64,000 nt of DNA from Simmondsia chinensis (lineage: Eukaryota; Streptophyta; Magnoliopsida; Caryophyllales; Simmondsiaceae), in NCBI GenBank assembly GCA_018398585.1, contig JAGTTD010000008.1, positions 28,759,208 through 28,823,207 of the forward strand. The letters run 5' to 3'. Under the pieces are notes generated by a model. That model was given only the letters and a program-made list of their open reading frames with translations. It was not told where the DNA came from and searched no databases. Shown piece after piece: positions 20,860-30,760 of this stretch. The first letter of the stretch is position 1; the number at the start of each line of letters is the position of its first letter. The translations under genes and the position numbers were made by a program.

Positions 20860-21765
20860 AAAGTAGCTTTTGCTTTCTAAGGGTATTTCATAGATAAACC
20901 GCCTCAATTAAAAGACTAATAAAGAGCATGTTTATTGAAATACGGTATGCAAATTAAATTTAATACATTCACATTTTATTCGAATTTATGCTTAAAATTC
21001 AGCTAAAAGTTCGTTAACTTATAAAATAATATATATGATCACATTCATGTTTATAACTACTTACTCTAAAATGCTGACAAAGCAGAAAGGAATGCAATTA
21101 TGTCAATTTTGACTTGCATTTGATTATGTGATCGGTAATAAAGGTCATAAGAAGTGTGATACATGGCGGAAAAAATGTATAAATCAATAATTTGGGAGTT
21201 GAAGTGACAAATTTTTCAAAATATATAATATATATACTTAATTTGGGTATGAGTATAATTATTTGGCACTGATATTTTGCTTTTTATTTAGAAAAATGTG
21301 GATACGTGTTATAAAACGTATATTACAAGGATGACATAAAAAAGAAGCGTATCCTACCACATTATTGGCCATCACACAGAAACACCTTTTTTAAACGAAA
21401 AAAATATGAATATATGTTTAATACGTTAATTACACGTGTATTTTCCTATGATAAAGAGTTCACAAACATTTTTTGAGTATTGATGTAAACAAATTAAATG
21501 TCGGATAAACAGCTAGTGCAGAAATTATTAGAACTTGCTTAAATTTGTTTCGAGGCTCGAAAGCTTGTCACCAAGTTTGAGCATGTGAATAATTTGGCGA
21601 GTAAGTGCTTGACATGTTAAAATTTGTGATCTGTGGGCTTAACCTTGCACCAAATGGTAACTTTGGCATTCAAGGGTATCATAGAAAGCCTCAATCAAAT
21701 ATTAAGATCTTGTATAAATGAAAATTTAGAATTTATGAAAAGTGAGTATTTATTATCTGGTTTGC
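20860..21765. other. AT-rich intergenic DNA
   Basis: No gene, RNA or element recognised between the RPL41 promoter and element C. A weak copy of the CTCGAAAGCTTG / GAGC-type degenerate repeat lies around 21540-21610. Confidence 0.55.
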
Positions 21766-22064
21766 TGATGCAATACAAATTAGAGATTGGGATTTTGACA
21801 GAATTCAGTAAAGGGAAGCAGAAAACAGAAATGCAGAGGAAGAAGAATAGAGGAATTGTATTTCATTGGATGCCTTTTTCATACAAGTGACAATTACATT
21901 TATAAGATGAATTCTCCCCAGCTCACGCCTCAAGTATTCCTCTCCAATAACTAACTACCAAAGTAACGGAAATAAGAAAAAGAAATTAAGTATATTTGAT
22001 AATATCTTATAACTAACCTTACTTATTCTTAAGAAACCTCCTAACAACTTTTTATATTGTATCA
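21766..22064 (-). repeat. 3' LTR of element C
   Basis: 299 bp, same length as its partner 30462-30760. Differences are mostly transitions, clustering near 21955-21970 and at the right end. Confidence 0.93.
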
Positions 22065-22115
22065 TAATTTCCCCCTCCAAAACACCTTGTCCTCAAGGGT
22101 GAAAGTCGGGAAACC

Positions 22116-23350
22116 TCAACTGTAAATCGTGTAAAAATTCCCCATCCACTTGATAAGAACCTTAGTAGCTGCACGATGTCCTCTCCTGACCATCTTCCTG
22201 TCCAGTATTGCCTCTGGTTGCTTTCTAGGTAGATGCTTCCAGTCATCTGGTATAGCCACAGGCTGCAAAGGTAAAGGTCCATGATGTATGTTCAGCTGCG
22301 AGACATGGAATACATCGTGAATCTTGGCTGAAGGAGGTAAAGCGAGCTTGTATGCAACCTTGCCAACTGTGCTGACAATCTGAAATGGCCCATAATACTT
22401 TGGTGCCAGCTTATTGTTGCTGCGATGAGCTATAGTTATTTGCCTATAAGGAAGGAGTTTCAAGTAAACCCAATCACCAATGCTGAAGTATCAGACCTTC
22501 TTCGGTTAGCTATTTGAGTCATTCTATTCTAAGCATGCTTTAGGTGATATTTCAGTGTGTTGGTCATCTCTTCCCTTAGCTGCAAACTTCTATCCACAGC
22601 CTCAACCTCACTTTCCCCTGATAAATAAGGCAAATGTAAGGGTGGTCGTTGTCCATACACAACCTCATAAGGGGTCTTTTGGGTAGATGAGTGCCAAGTG
22701 GTGTTGTACCACCATTCAGCTAGAGGAAGCCATCTAGCCCAATGTGAGGGGTGAGAGCTGCACATGCACCTCAAGTAAGTTTCGAGCACTCTGTTAACTA
22801 CCTCAGTTTGCCCGTCCATCTGAGGGTGGTAAGCTGCTGATAAGTGAAGATCGACTCCTTAAATGGGGAATAGCGCTTGCCAAAAGTCACTCTGGAAGAC
22901 TGTATCCCGGTCACTGATTATGGTTCTTGGGAGCCCATGGAGTTTGTACACATTGTCCATGTATGCTTGAGCTACCCCTAAAGCTGTATAAGGATGAGTT
23001 AGAGTAATGAAGTGGGCTGCCTTGCTGAGTCTATCAACCACCACTAGAATAACATATTTACCAAAAGACTTCCGAAGTCCTTTGATAAAGTCCATAGACA
23101 CATCTGTCCATACTGTCTGAGGTATGGGAAGTGGTTGTATTAAACCTGGATAAGCTTGGTTGTCATACTTGCAAGCTTGCCAAACCAAGCATTTCTTGAC
23201 AAAGTCTTTGACTGTCCGGCTCATCCCTTTCCAATAGAAGATGGATTTCACCCTTTGTAGTGTAGCATCCCTCCCAGAATGCCCTCCACTAGGTGATTCA
23301 CGTAGCCACTGTAAAATCTTCTTTCTCAGTTCAGCATCATGTCCTACCAC
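22116..23350 (-). pseudogene. Element C integrase and chromodomain
   Basis: Three open pieces (23350-22859, 22819-22529, 22463-22116). The first has the zinc-binding start (GGHSGRDATLQRVKSIFYW, where the second Cys pair reads CLVWQAC, so one Cys is lost) and the catalytic core (ILVVVDRLSKAAHF, TIISDRDTVFQSDFW). The second has GQTEVVNRVLETYLRC, completing D-D-E. The third has the GPF region (KYYGPFQIV, KIHDVFHVSQL) and a chromodomain-like end (PEAILDRKMVRRG, ATKVLIKWMG), cut by a frameshift. It would insert element DNA into the chromosome. The pieces are separated by single stops, so it is recently dead by comparison with elements A and B. Confidence 0.93.
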
Positions 23351-23941
23351 CAGCTTGCCATTTCTCTTGAGTTGATCCTGCTGCCAAGTATATCGAGGAT
23401 GGCTTTGAGGATTTTGCTGAAGGTATTGGATAAGCTTCTATAAGTGAGGGTTAGACTGTTAAGCCAGCTGTAGAAGATGATACAGATTACTCTCTACTGA
23501 TGAGAGCATCATGCAAACTATATTCTGGCTAGGAAGTCTTGATAATGCATCTGCAACTATATTCTCCTTGCCTCGCTCATAATCAATGATATAGCTGAAG
23601 CCAAGGAGTTTAGAGAGCCACACTTGCTGGAAGTGAGTGCTGATTTTTTGTTCTAGAAGGTATTTCAGGCTCCTCTGATCAGTTCTAATAACAAATGTAT
23701 TGTTGATCAGGTATTGATGCCATTTTTAGACAGCATGTACAACCGACAACAACTCCTTCTCATAAACTGATAACAATTATGGCTTGGGACTGAGGTGCTT
23801 GCTGATATAGGCTAAAGGCTGTTGCTCCTGCAGTAGGACAGCTCCAATTCCCAAATTGCATGCATCTGTCTCAACTACGAATTGTTTGGAAAAATCTGGT
23901 AATGCCAACACCGGAGCTGAAACAAGAGCCTCTTTTAATGC
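23351..23941 (-). pseudogene. Element C RNase H
   Basis: Reading the minus strand gives the RNase H blocks: an Asp-containing strand after LPDFSKQFVVETDACN, LAYISKHLSPKP, a KELLSVVHAVQKW-type stretch, and the YLLEQKISTHFQQVWLSKL connection, broken by several stops (e.g. near 23455 and 23760). These blocks match the gypsy RNase H order. Confidence 0.8.
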
Positions 23942-24640
23942 TTAAAAAGCTGATTGAGCCGCTTCATTCCACCCCAATTGATCCTTTTTTAAGAGAACAG
24001 TCAGAGGTCTGGCTATCTTGCCATACCCTTGAATGAATCTCCTATAGTACCCCGTTAGCCCCAAAAATCCTCTTAGCTGCTTGATGTTGCTGGGTCCTGG
24101 CCACTTGGTAACTGCTTCCACCTTCCTTGGGTCTGTAATGACCCCCTTGGAAGAAATCAGATGGCCTAGATATTCAATTTGATCAGCAGCAAACAAACAC
24201 TTGCTCTCCTTTGCAAAGAGTTGGTGTTGTTGCAGCAGGTTAAAGACTAATTTCAGGTGCTTCACATGTTCTTCTACTGAAGGGCTGTAGATTAATATGT
24301 CATCAAAGAATACCAACACAAACCATCTTAGAAAAGGAGCAAATATGGAATTCATTAGCGATTGGAAGGTGGAGGAGGCATTGGTGAGTCCAAATGGCAT
24401 CACACTGAACTCGTAATGTCCCACATGTGTTCTGAAGGCTGGCTTAAGTACATCATCTGGGCACATTCTGATTTGGTAGTAGCTTGACCGGAGGTCCACC
24501 TTGGAGAAGATAGTAGCTCCTCCTAATTCATTAAGGAGCTCTTCAACCAAAGGTATGAGAAACTTGTCCTTGATGGCAGCTTGATTCAATTCTCGGTAAT
24601 CTACACACATTCTCCACCCTCCATCTTTTTTCTAAACAAG
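23942..24640 (-). pseudogene. Element C reverse transcriptase
   Basis: The open piece 24610-23942 (222 codons) starts at [17 protein letters not shown] and contains [51 protein letters not shown] and the polymerase motif [11 protein letters not shown] with both catalytic Asp residues, then [18 protein letters not shown] and [18 protein letters not shown]. This is the best-preserved RT in the window. The frame is lost upstream at about 24640 (a stop where the preceding VKKKDGGWR block should join). Confidence 0.95.
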
Positions 24641-24966
24641 AATAACAGCTGAAGCATACCGACTTACACTGTGTTGTATGTATCCTTAGTCAGCAATTCC
24701 TGAGTCATTTCCTCAATAATGTCCTTCTGTAATGCAGGGTACTTGTATGGCCTCTTGTTGATGGGTTGTGTACCTTCCTTCAAGTGGATTCTGTGGTCAA
24801 AGTGAAGCCTGGTAGGAGGTAACTACTGAGGCTTCCTGAACACTGCACCATATTGCTGTAAGAGGATCTGAATGTCAGGTGGAATTGAAGTTGATGGAGT
24901 AGCTGCAGAAGCTGACTCTACTGCTGACAGAATGGGTGTCCTTTGCTCACCACCTGTGGTATTAAG

Positions 24967-26557
24967 TTACAGCAAGGCTATGAATGATGTTTCCTGCATT
25001 GCCTTGTTCATAGCCCTCACTCCCATAATCCTACAGCTCTTCACCTGATTTCCTTGCAGCCTCCTCTTCTTATTTTCAAAAAAGAATTCCATGGTAAGAT
25101 CCTTGAAGTTACATTTGATATCTCCCAAAGTAGACAGCCATTCTACACCCAATACCATGTCACATCCCCCTAAGGGTATCAACATGAAATCAGCACTATA
25201 AGTGTACCCTTGCATCTTCCAAACTAACCCTTCACATCTTGCGTTGCACACAAGTCTACTCGCATCAGCCACGGTTATAGTCTGAGGTGTTGTTGTCAAC
25301 AATGTGCTCCCCAACTTCGATGCTAATGCAGCATCCAAAAAATTATGTGTGGAGCCTGAATCCACTAGTATGTGTAGGGCCCTCTTACCACTGAATCCAG
25401 TCACTCTCAGGGTTTGAAAATGCTGATCACCCGAGAGGGCATGGAAAGAAATATGAGCAGTGTTTTCTCCCTCAACTTCACCTTCTGGACCTTCCTCAGC
25501 AACATCTGGAGGTTCTTCTTCTATGTCCTCTTCCACTTCAATAACAAAGAGCTGTGGAGTTTTAGATTTGCATCTGTGACCTGGTTCAAATCTCTCATCA
25601 CAGAAGTAACATAGTCCTTTGGCTCGTCTCTCTTGCAGATCAGTTCTGTTCATTGTTTTATGGCCTCTGTTTGCACCAGATGGGCCAGCCCCTTCCCTCC
25701 AAGCATTCTGCCTTCCAGGTCCTCCCCGGTTGTGACTAAGGTGAGGTTTCGTGTTCACTGGAGTGGGGAGAAGGGCAGGTCGGGTAGGTCTGAACTGCTT
25801 GGACAGAGCCTCTATCTTGGCTTCTGCTAGTTTGGCTAAACACACGGCCTGTTGTAAATTAAGGGGTTGGCTAGCTCAAACATCCATCTCTATGTCCCTT
25901 CTCAAATCAGTTAACATGCAACTCACAAGTTAGTTTTCGTTAAGATCGACTCCAACAGCTATGGCATCAAACTTTGCCAGATAATCTGTAACCGAACCCT
26001 CCTACCTCAGATTCATCAATTCTGACACAGGATCTTCATAGGGGTTCCCAAACCTATTTTGTAAAGCTCGCACATATTCCTCCCAACTGGGTAGGAACTC
26101 AGTATATCTGTTTCTCATTAAACGTTGATGCCATTGTAAATCCAATCCCCTAAGGTGCATTGTGGCTAGTTTCAATTTATCATTAACAAGAGTATTATCT
26201 ATTGTGAAGAATTGGTCACACAGATACAGCCATTCGTTCAAGTTCTCCCCATAAAATAGAGGGAGTTCAATTTTTCTAGAGGAATAAGCATTGTTACCCA
26301 GTGGTCTAGCTTGCTACTGGTCAGGGACCGCTGCGTTTTGAGCCACCTGAGCCTGAACCCCGGTTGCTGTCGAATCTCTATCAGCAGTCCTAACCTGCTG
26401 TAGAGGGATCCCAGTCATCCATTCCCTCAATGATAAGATTGAAGCCTGCAGTTCAGCTGATGAATGTTCCCTCGATTGAACTATGGCCGCCTGGAGTTCA
26501 GCTGATGTTCGATCCATCCTTTCGTTTGCTACTTGTATTTGTGCGGTGAGGGTCTCT
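24967..26557 (-). pseudogene. Element C gag-protease, distal part
   Basis: Open pieces 26517-26314, 26241-26002 and 25845-24967. They show gag capsid phrases (MNEWLYLCDQFFTIDNT, HLRGLDLQWHQRLM, RFGNPYEDPVSELMNL), a Pro/Arg-rich linker, a zinc-knuckle-like CYFCDERFEPGHRCK, an acidic spacer, then the protease (LHILVDSGSTHNFLDA with intact D-S-G, ITVADASRLV, CDMVLGVEWLSTLG). A few stops between pieces inactivate it. The first codons lie across element D at 30372-30420. Confidence 0.92.
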
Positions 26558-27117
26558 TGTCACGATCCTTGACCGTGACCTTGCACCCGACAACTGTCAC
26601 AACCCGAGGAAGTCGATGTCACGATCCTTGACCGAGACCTTGCACCCGACAACTGTCACAACCCGAGGAAGTCGAGCAGCTAATTTCTTGCTTTTGATTT
26701 TTTGTAATTTTGCAACAATTATGTAATGTAAAAATATAGAATTAGTTAAGTACAAAAATTTAGTTTGAATTTTGAAAGTAGGTGGGAAGGGCCGGTATTG
26801 AGGAAGAAAAGGGAGGCAAAGGGTAAATTCAAATTGTGATGATGTAAAGCTATGTACTAGGTCTAAACCCCTTCCCTCCATTTTTGTCTATTTAAACACT
26901 TGTATGATGTCTTTTGAATTATCAATGAAAATTAACAAACTTTACCTCTTATCTCTCTCTCTCCCTAACCGTCTCCCTCTCTCCCTTCTAATTCTATCTT
27001 CTTCTCCCTTCTAACTCTTCTAATTTCCCCTCTAATTCTACTCTCTTCTTCTAACTCTCATCTAATCTCCCTTCTATCTCAAAATTCTATCCGAGTCACG
27101 GGCCTAGGGTCGTGACA
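26558..27117 (+). repeat. 5' LTR of element D
   Basis: 560 bp. It begins with a 59-bp unit present twice in tandem (26558-26616 and 26617-26675, differing at one base, ACCGTGACC versus ACCGAGACC). A TATTTAAACA element near 26890, followed by CT-rich DNA, suggests promoter and R/U5 regions. The LTR ends ...GGGTCGTGACA. Confidence 0.93.
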
Positions 27118-27120
27118 AAG

Positions 27121-27132
27121 TGGTATCAGAGC
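27121..27132 (+). other. primer-binding site of element D (tRNA-Met)
   Basis: TGGTATCAGAGC, three bases after the LTR, matches the plant initiator tRNA-Met complement at all 12 positions. Confidence 0.93.
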
Positions 27133-27193
27133 CATCTTCCGATCGAAGAGGGCTTATCCTATCCTTACTTTCCTCATTCGGTTAAAACCGAAT

Positions 27194-27194
<1 letters not shown>

Positions 27195-27226
<32 letters not shown>
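27195..27226 (+). repeat. 32-base A run in the leader of element D
   Basis: Uninterrupted A tract between the primer site and the gag ATG. It may be slippage-prone or mark an old poly(A) insertion. Confidence 0.9.
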
Positions 27227-27227
<1 letters not shown>

Positions 27228-27243
27228 GGCTATAACAAGAAGC

Positions 27244-29826
27244 ATGTCCTCAACCGGTCACACCGATACCAACGAGTGGGTCGACGCCGTTGATGATTGG
27301 ATGGTCCGTTTGGAGGAAAGGATGGACCGACTGGAGGAGCAACAAAACCGAAACAACCTCGAGATAAGAGTAGACATGGCGGACGTAAAGGCTGACCTGA
27401 GGGCCCTAACCGATGCCGTGGGTCGGTTGGTGAAGGCCCAAGAAAAGAGGACCGAGGTGGAGACCGTGGCACCTACCATGGGAGGCCGTGACAATGCCGC
27501 ACCAGGGGGGTCAGGCACGTACCCGAGGTCCGGCAATGGGATCCTACCGCCTCCAATGCACTCTTCAGAATTCCGACACAACCCGGCCCCACCGAGAGTC
27601 ACGGATGAAGGGGACCTTAACCGAAGCCACGGAAGCAACCGCACCTGGACCTTCCATGCGCCCAAGCTCGAGATCCCGAAATTTGAAGGTACGAACCCGA
27701 GAGCCTGGATCCGTAAGTGCCTTAAGTACTTTCGTTGGTACCAAGTGCCCGAAACCGAGTGGGTTGAATATGCTTCAAGCCACCTTCATGAACCCGGGGA
27801 CATTTGGTTCCACGGGCTAGAGCTTAGACACCCTCACATGAGGTGGACCTTTTTTATGGATGAATTGTGCAAACGTTTTGGGGACCGATCACTCCAAGAC
27901 ATAGTAGAGGAGTTTAGCAAGATGTCGCAAAACGGGCCGGTTGAAGATTATATTTTGAAATTTGAAGAATTAAAGAGTTGGATGCTTATCCATCACCCGA
28001 CATTGAGCGAGACATACTTTGTCTCCAGCTTTATTAGCGGACTTAAGCCCGCCATTCGAGCATCCGTCAAGGCAAGCCGGCCGACCGAGCTTAGCACGGC
28101 CTTTGAACAGGCCAAACTCCAAGAAGTTGCGGTAGCCGAAATCAGGAATGCTGCCCGGCCTGTCAACCAACCCAGTTTCAGCGCCAGGCCTGTCCCCAGC
28201 AGCCGACCAGTGCCCCCGGCAGCACCCCAGGGCTGGCCCCAGTCCCACGGGCCCGTGTCCAAGACCAGCAGCGGCAGCAACCCGGGTCCCAGCGCGCCGA
28301 GACGAGAGCCGGGCCAATGTTACAAGTGCCATGAAAAATACTTTCCGGGGCACGTTTGTAAGAAGGCCTTACATAGTATGGAAGGAGAAGAGGTCGAAGA
28401 CGAAGCCCAAGAAGAGGAGGTTGCAGGTACAGAGCAAACCGAAGAAGAAGACAATGGAGCTATGGAGGTTTCTCTAAATGCACTTTCGGGCCGAGTCACG
28501 CACAACACCTTGAGGTTGAAGGGCCTGATTAAGAAGCGAGAGGTAAAAATCTTGATCGATAGCGGGTCCACTAATAGCTTCCTAGATGTTAATGTGGTCC
28601 GGGAGCTTCAGCTCGAAACCGTACCCACCGTCGTCATGACCGTAACAGTGGCAAACGGGGAGAGCCTCGTTAGTTATCAGAAATGCCCGGGCGTAAGGTG
28701 GAAAGTCCAAGGCACAACGTTCGTTGATAACTTGAGGGTATTGGAACTCCGGGGCAGTGACATGGTCCTTGGGGTTGATTGGCTCCAACGATATGGGCCC
28801 GTAACGATTGACTTCACCAACCTCAAGTTCGCTTGCTTCAAAGAGGGTAAGGCAGTCCACTTACAAGGCACATCCGAGAAAGCCGCCTTACAATCAATTT
28901 CGGGTAAAGGCCTCCCCAAGCTCTTCAAGAAAGCCGGACATCTGTTGGGTCACCTCTTTATGGCTACCGCCGAGGAGGCCTCCGAGTCCGTCATTCATCC
29001 GAAGATAGAACGCACCCTCAACCGAATCGTCATGGACCCACAAGAATCTACGCTCATTGTCCAAATGTGGGACCTCCTCTATCCCGTTACCAAAGACATC
29101 CTCTACCAAGTATTCTTCCCCTATGGCCGCCGTGAAAAGATAAAGATTAACTCGACATCGACCTATAAGGGTGATGCTCTAGCGACCTTTACCTCGAGGG
29201 AAGAAGCCGCCATCGCACGCAAGAGCTTAAACAAAAGAACGGGTAAGTCAACCGGGGATGGGAACCATGGCTTGGCTCGTTTACCTCCGGAAGGGTTGGA
29301 CAAGGCAACGCATCCGCACCAAGTGGAGCAGCCTGAATCAAGCCCAAAGGCACCCGAGCTCACTCAGGGTGCGCAGCCGTGCGCACCACTTGCATTAGGA
29401 TGCGCTTCGCCTCCACATACCAGCGCCCACCATGCGCCACGCCTGGACTCCATGGTGCAGCACATGTCATGGACACAGCCAACTGAAGCGCAGCGACAGC
29501 GTGGTGAGTTTGCTCAGCCCGGACCCACGCAGCAGCAGCAGCAGCAGCGGCAGGGTGCGCGCAGGAGGTCAAACCAAGGCATGAACAAAGAAAATAGGGA
29601 AGTGCCGATTTGGGGACGTTTTCCTAGAACCAGAATTGGCACTAAGGGATCAACCCACCAAGCTCAACTTGGGACAGAGGATCTTAAGGACAAGACTTAT
29701 CCGTATGAGCCAGGGATAAGAATGAAGATACTAAGCGGACGAGAACCGAAGGACAAAGGCGGCGCATACCACTCATCCTTGAGGACAAGGATGCTTTCAA
29801 GGGGAAGGGTTTGTCACGATCCTTGA
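27244..29826 (+). CDS. Element D polyprotein: gag - zinc knuckle - aspartic protease - PTB-like RRM - Q/P-rich tail
   Basis: Start chosen at the first ATG after the A run (MSSTGHTDTNEWVDAVDDW); 860 residues. Residues about 18-75 form a predicted coiled coil (RLEERMDRLEEQQ). About 140-300 are gag capsid (RAWIRKCLKYFRWYQVPE, IWFHGLELRHPHMRW, YILKFEELKSWM). C359-C362-H370-C372 form a knuckle (CYKCHEKYFPGHVC). The protease follows, with ILIDSGSTNSFLD (Asp 439) and SDMVLGVDWL. After the usual spacer (HPKIERTLNRI), the RT is missing: from Met 597 the frame continues as an RNA-recognition motif with LLYPVTKDILYQVFFPYG, EKIKI and GDALATF, closely matching the pattern of polypyrimidine-tract-binding protein RRM2. 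The tail holds a Q6 run and basic stretches, and ends inside the 3' LTR. The frame is open throughout, so it may be expressed. RNA binding is inferred. Confidence 0.9.
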   Translation: MSSTGHTDTNEWVDAVDDWMVRLEERMDRLEEQQNRNNLEIRVDMADVKADLRALTDAVGRLVKAQEKRTEVETVAPTMGGRDNAAPGGSGTYPRSGNGILPPPMHSSEFRHNPAPPRVTDEGDLNRSHGSNRTWTFHAPKLEIPKFEGTNPRAWIRKCLKYFRWYQVPETEWVEYASSHLHEPGDIWFHGLELRHPHMRWTFFMDELCKRFGDRSLQDIVEEFSKMSQNGPVEDYILKFEELKSWMLIHHPTLSETYFVSSFISGLKPAIRASVKASRPTELSTAFEQAKLQEVAVAEIRNAARPVNQPSFSARPVPSSRPVPPAAPQGWPQSHGPVSKTSSGSNPGPSAPRREPGQCYKCHEKYFPGHVCKKALHSMEGEEVEDEAQEEEVAGTEQTEEEDNGAMEVSLNALSGRVTHNTLRLKGLIKKREVKILIDSGSTNSFLDVNVVRELQLETVPTVVMTVTVANGESLVSYQKCPGVRWKVQGTTFVDNLRVLELRGSDMVLGVDWLQRYGPVTIDFTNLKFACFKEGKAVHLQGTSEKAALQSISGKGLPKLFKKAGHLLGHLFMATAEEASESVIHPKIERTLNRIVMDPQESTLIVQMWDLLYPVTKDILYQVFFPYGRREKIKINSTSTYKGDALATFTSREEAAIARKSLNKRTGKSTGDGNHGLARLPPEGLDKATHPHQVEQPESSPKAPELTQGAQPCAPLALGCASPPHTSAHHAPRLDSMVQHMSWTQPTEAQRQRGEFAQPGPTQQQQQQRQGARRRSNQGMNKENREVPIWGRFPRTRIGTKGSTHQAQLGTEDLKDKTYPYEPGIRMKILSGREPKDKGGAYHSSLRTRMLSRGRVCHDP

Positions 29827-30371
29827 CCGTGACCTTGCACCCGACAACTGTCACAACCCGAGGAAGTCGATGTCACGATCCTTGACCGAGACCTTGCACC
29901 CGACAACTGTCACAACCCGAGGAAGTCGAGCAGCTAATTTCTTGCTTTTGATTTTTTGTAATTTTGCAACAATTATGTAATGTAAAAATATAGAATTAGT
30001 TAAATACAAAAATTTAGTTTGAATTTTGAAAGTAGGTGGGAAGGGCCGGTATTGAGGAAGAAAAGGGAGGCAAAGGGTAAATTCAAATTGTGATGATGTA
30101 AAGCTATGTACTAGGTCTAAACCCCTTCCCTCCATTTTTGTCTATTTAAACACTTGTATGATGTCTTTTGAATTATCAATGAAAATTAACAAACTTTACC
30201 TCTTATCTCTCTCTCTCCCTAACCGTCTCCCTCTCTCCCTTCTAATTCTATCTTCTTCTCCCTTCTAACTCTTCTAATTTCCCCTCTAATTCTACTCTCT
30301 TCTTCTAACTCTCATCTAATCTCCCTTCTATCTCAAAATTCTATCCGAGTCACGGGCCTAGGGTCGTGACA
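29812..30371 (+). repeat. 3' LTR of element D
   Basis: 560 bp, identical to the 5' LTR except one G/A difference near 30004 (TTAAATAC versus TTAAGTAC). Contains the same 59-bp tandem pair. Confidence 0.93.
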
Positions 30372-30420
30372 TCTCTTCCACCCTCCTAATCTCAGCTACC
30401 GATCTGGTATTGTCAGCCAT
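30372..30420 (-). pseudogene. Element C gag start, cut off by element D
   Basis: On the minus strand the ATG at 30420-30418 follows the primer site and opens 16 codons of gag before element D. The frame would continue at 26557 if D and one TSD copy were absent, so D broke a gag start that was still in frame. Confidence 0.8.
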
Positions 30421-30448
30421 GGGAGGATATCAACACCACAGGTCAGAG

Positions 30449-30460
30449 GCTCTGATACCA
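30449..30460 (-). other. primer-binding site of element C (tRNA-Met)
   Basis: Minus-strand TGGTATCAGAGC, a perfect match, one base inside the 5' LTR end at 30462. Confidence 0.92.
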
Positions 30461-30461
30461 A

Positions 30462-30760
30462 TGATGCAATACAAATTAAAGATTGAGATTTTGATAGAAT
30501 TCAGTAAAGGGAAGCAGAAAACAAAAATGCAAAGGAAGAAGAATAGAGGAATTGTATTTCATTAGATGCCTTTTTCATACAAGTGACAATTACATTTATA
30601 AGATGAATTCTCCCCAGCTCACGCCTCAAGTATTCCTCTCCAATAACTAACTGTCAGAGTTACAGAAATAAGAAAAAGAAATTAAGTATATTTTATAATA
30701 TCTTATAACTAACCTTACTTATTCTTAAGAAACCTCAAGACAACTTTTTATACTATATCA
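30462..30760 (-). repeat. 5' LTR of element C
   Basis: 299 bp partner of 21766-22064, bounded by the TSD TTTGC at 30761-30765. Confidence 0.93.

Larger units (their letters stand above)
26558..30371 (+). mobile_element. Element D: young pol-less LTR retrotransposon with gag, protease and a captured RRM
   Basis: LTRs 26558-27117 and 29812-30371 (560 bp each, TGTCACG...GTGACA) differ at a single position that I could find, and a perfect 5-bp target duplication TCTCT flanks the element (26553-26557, 30372-30376). The primer site (27121-27132) matches the tRNA-Met complement exactly, and a polypurine tract AAGGGGAAGGGTT precedes the 3' LTR. The 2.7-kb interior holds one open frame of 860 codons and no reverse transcriptase, RNase H or integrase. 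It is therefore non-autonomous and must have been mobilised by another element, recently. It lies inside element C's gag, opposite in orientation. Confidence 0.96.
21766..30760 (-). mobile_element. Element C: minus-strand Ty3/gypsy chromovirus, split by element D
   Basis: LTRs of 299 bp at 21766-22064 and 30462-30760 (TGATGCAATAC...TATCA), flanked by the perfect target duplication TTTGC (21761-21765, 30761-30765). A perfect tRNA-Met primer site and a polypurine tract (GGAGGGGGAAATTA, minus strand, next to 22064) are present. Domain order is gag, knuckle, protease, RT, RNase H, integrase, chromodomain. The LTRs differ at about 17 of 299 sites by my count. Without element D it is about 5.2 kb, the size of Reina-type chromoviruses. 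Stops and frameshifts break pol, and D interrupts gag near its start. Confidence 0.95.

Noticed and set aside
27230..29572. Several antisense open frames inside element D
   Set aside because: They are opposite to the 860-codon frame, use its codon pattern in the wrong frame and have no domains.
26558..30371. Element D as an autonomous gypsy element
   Set aside because: No RT, RNase H or integrase motif is found in any frame of its 2.7-kb interior.
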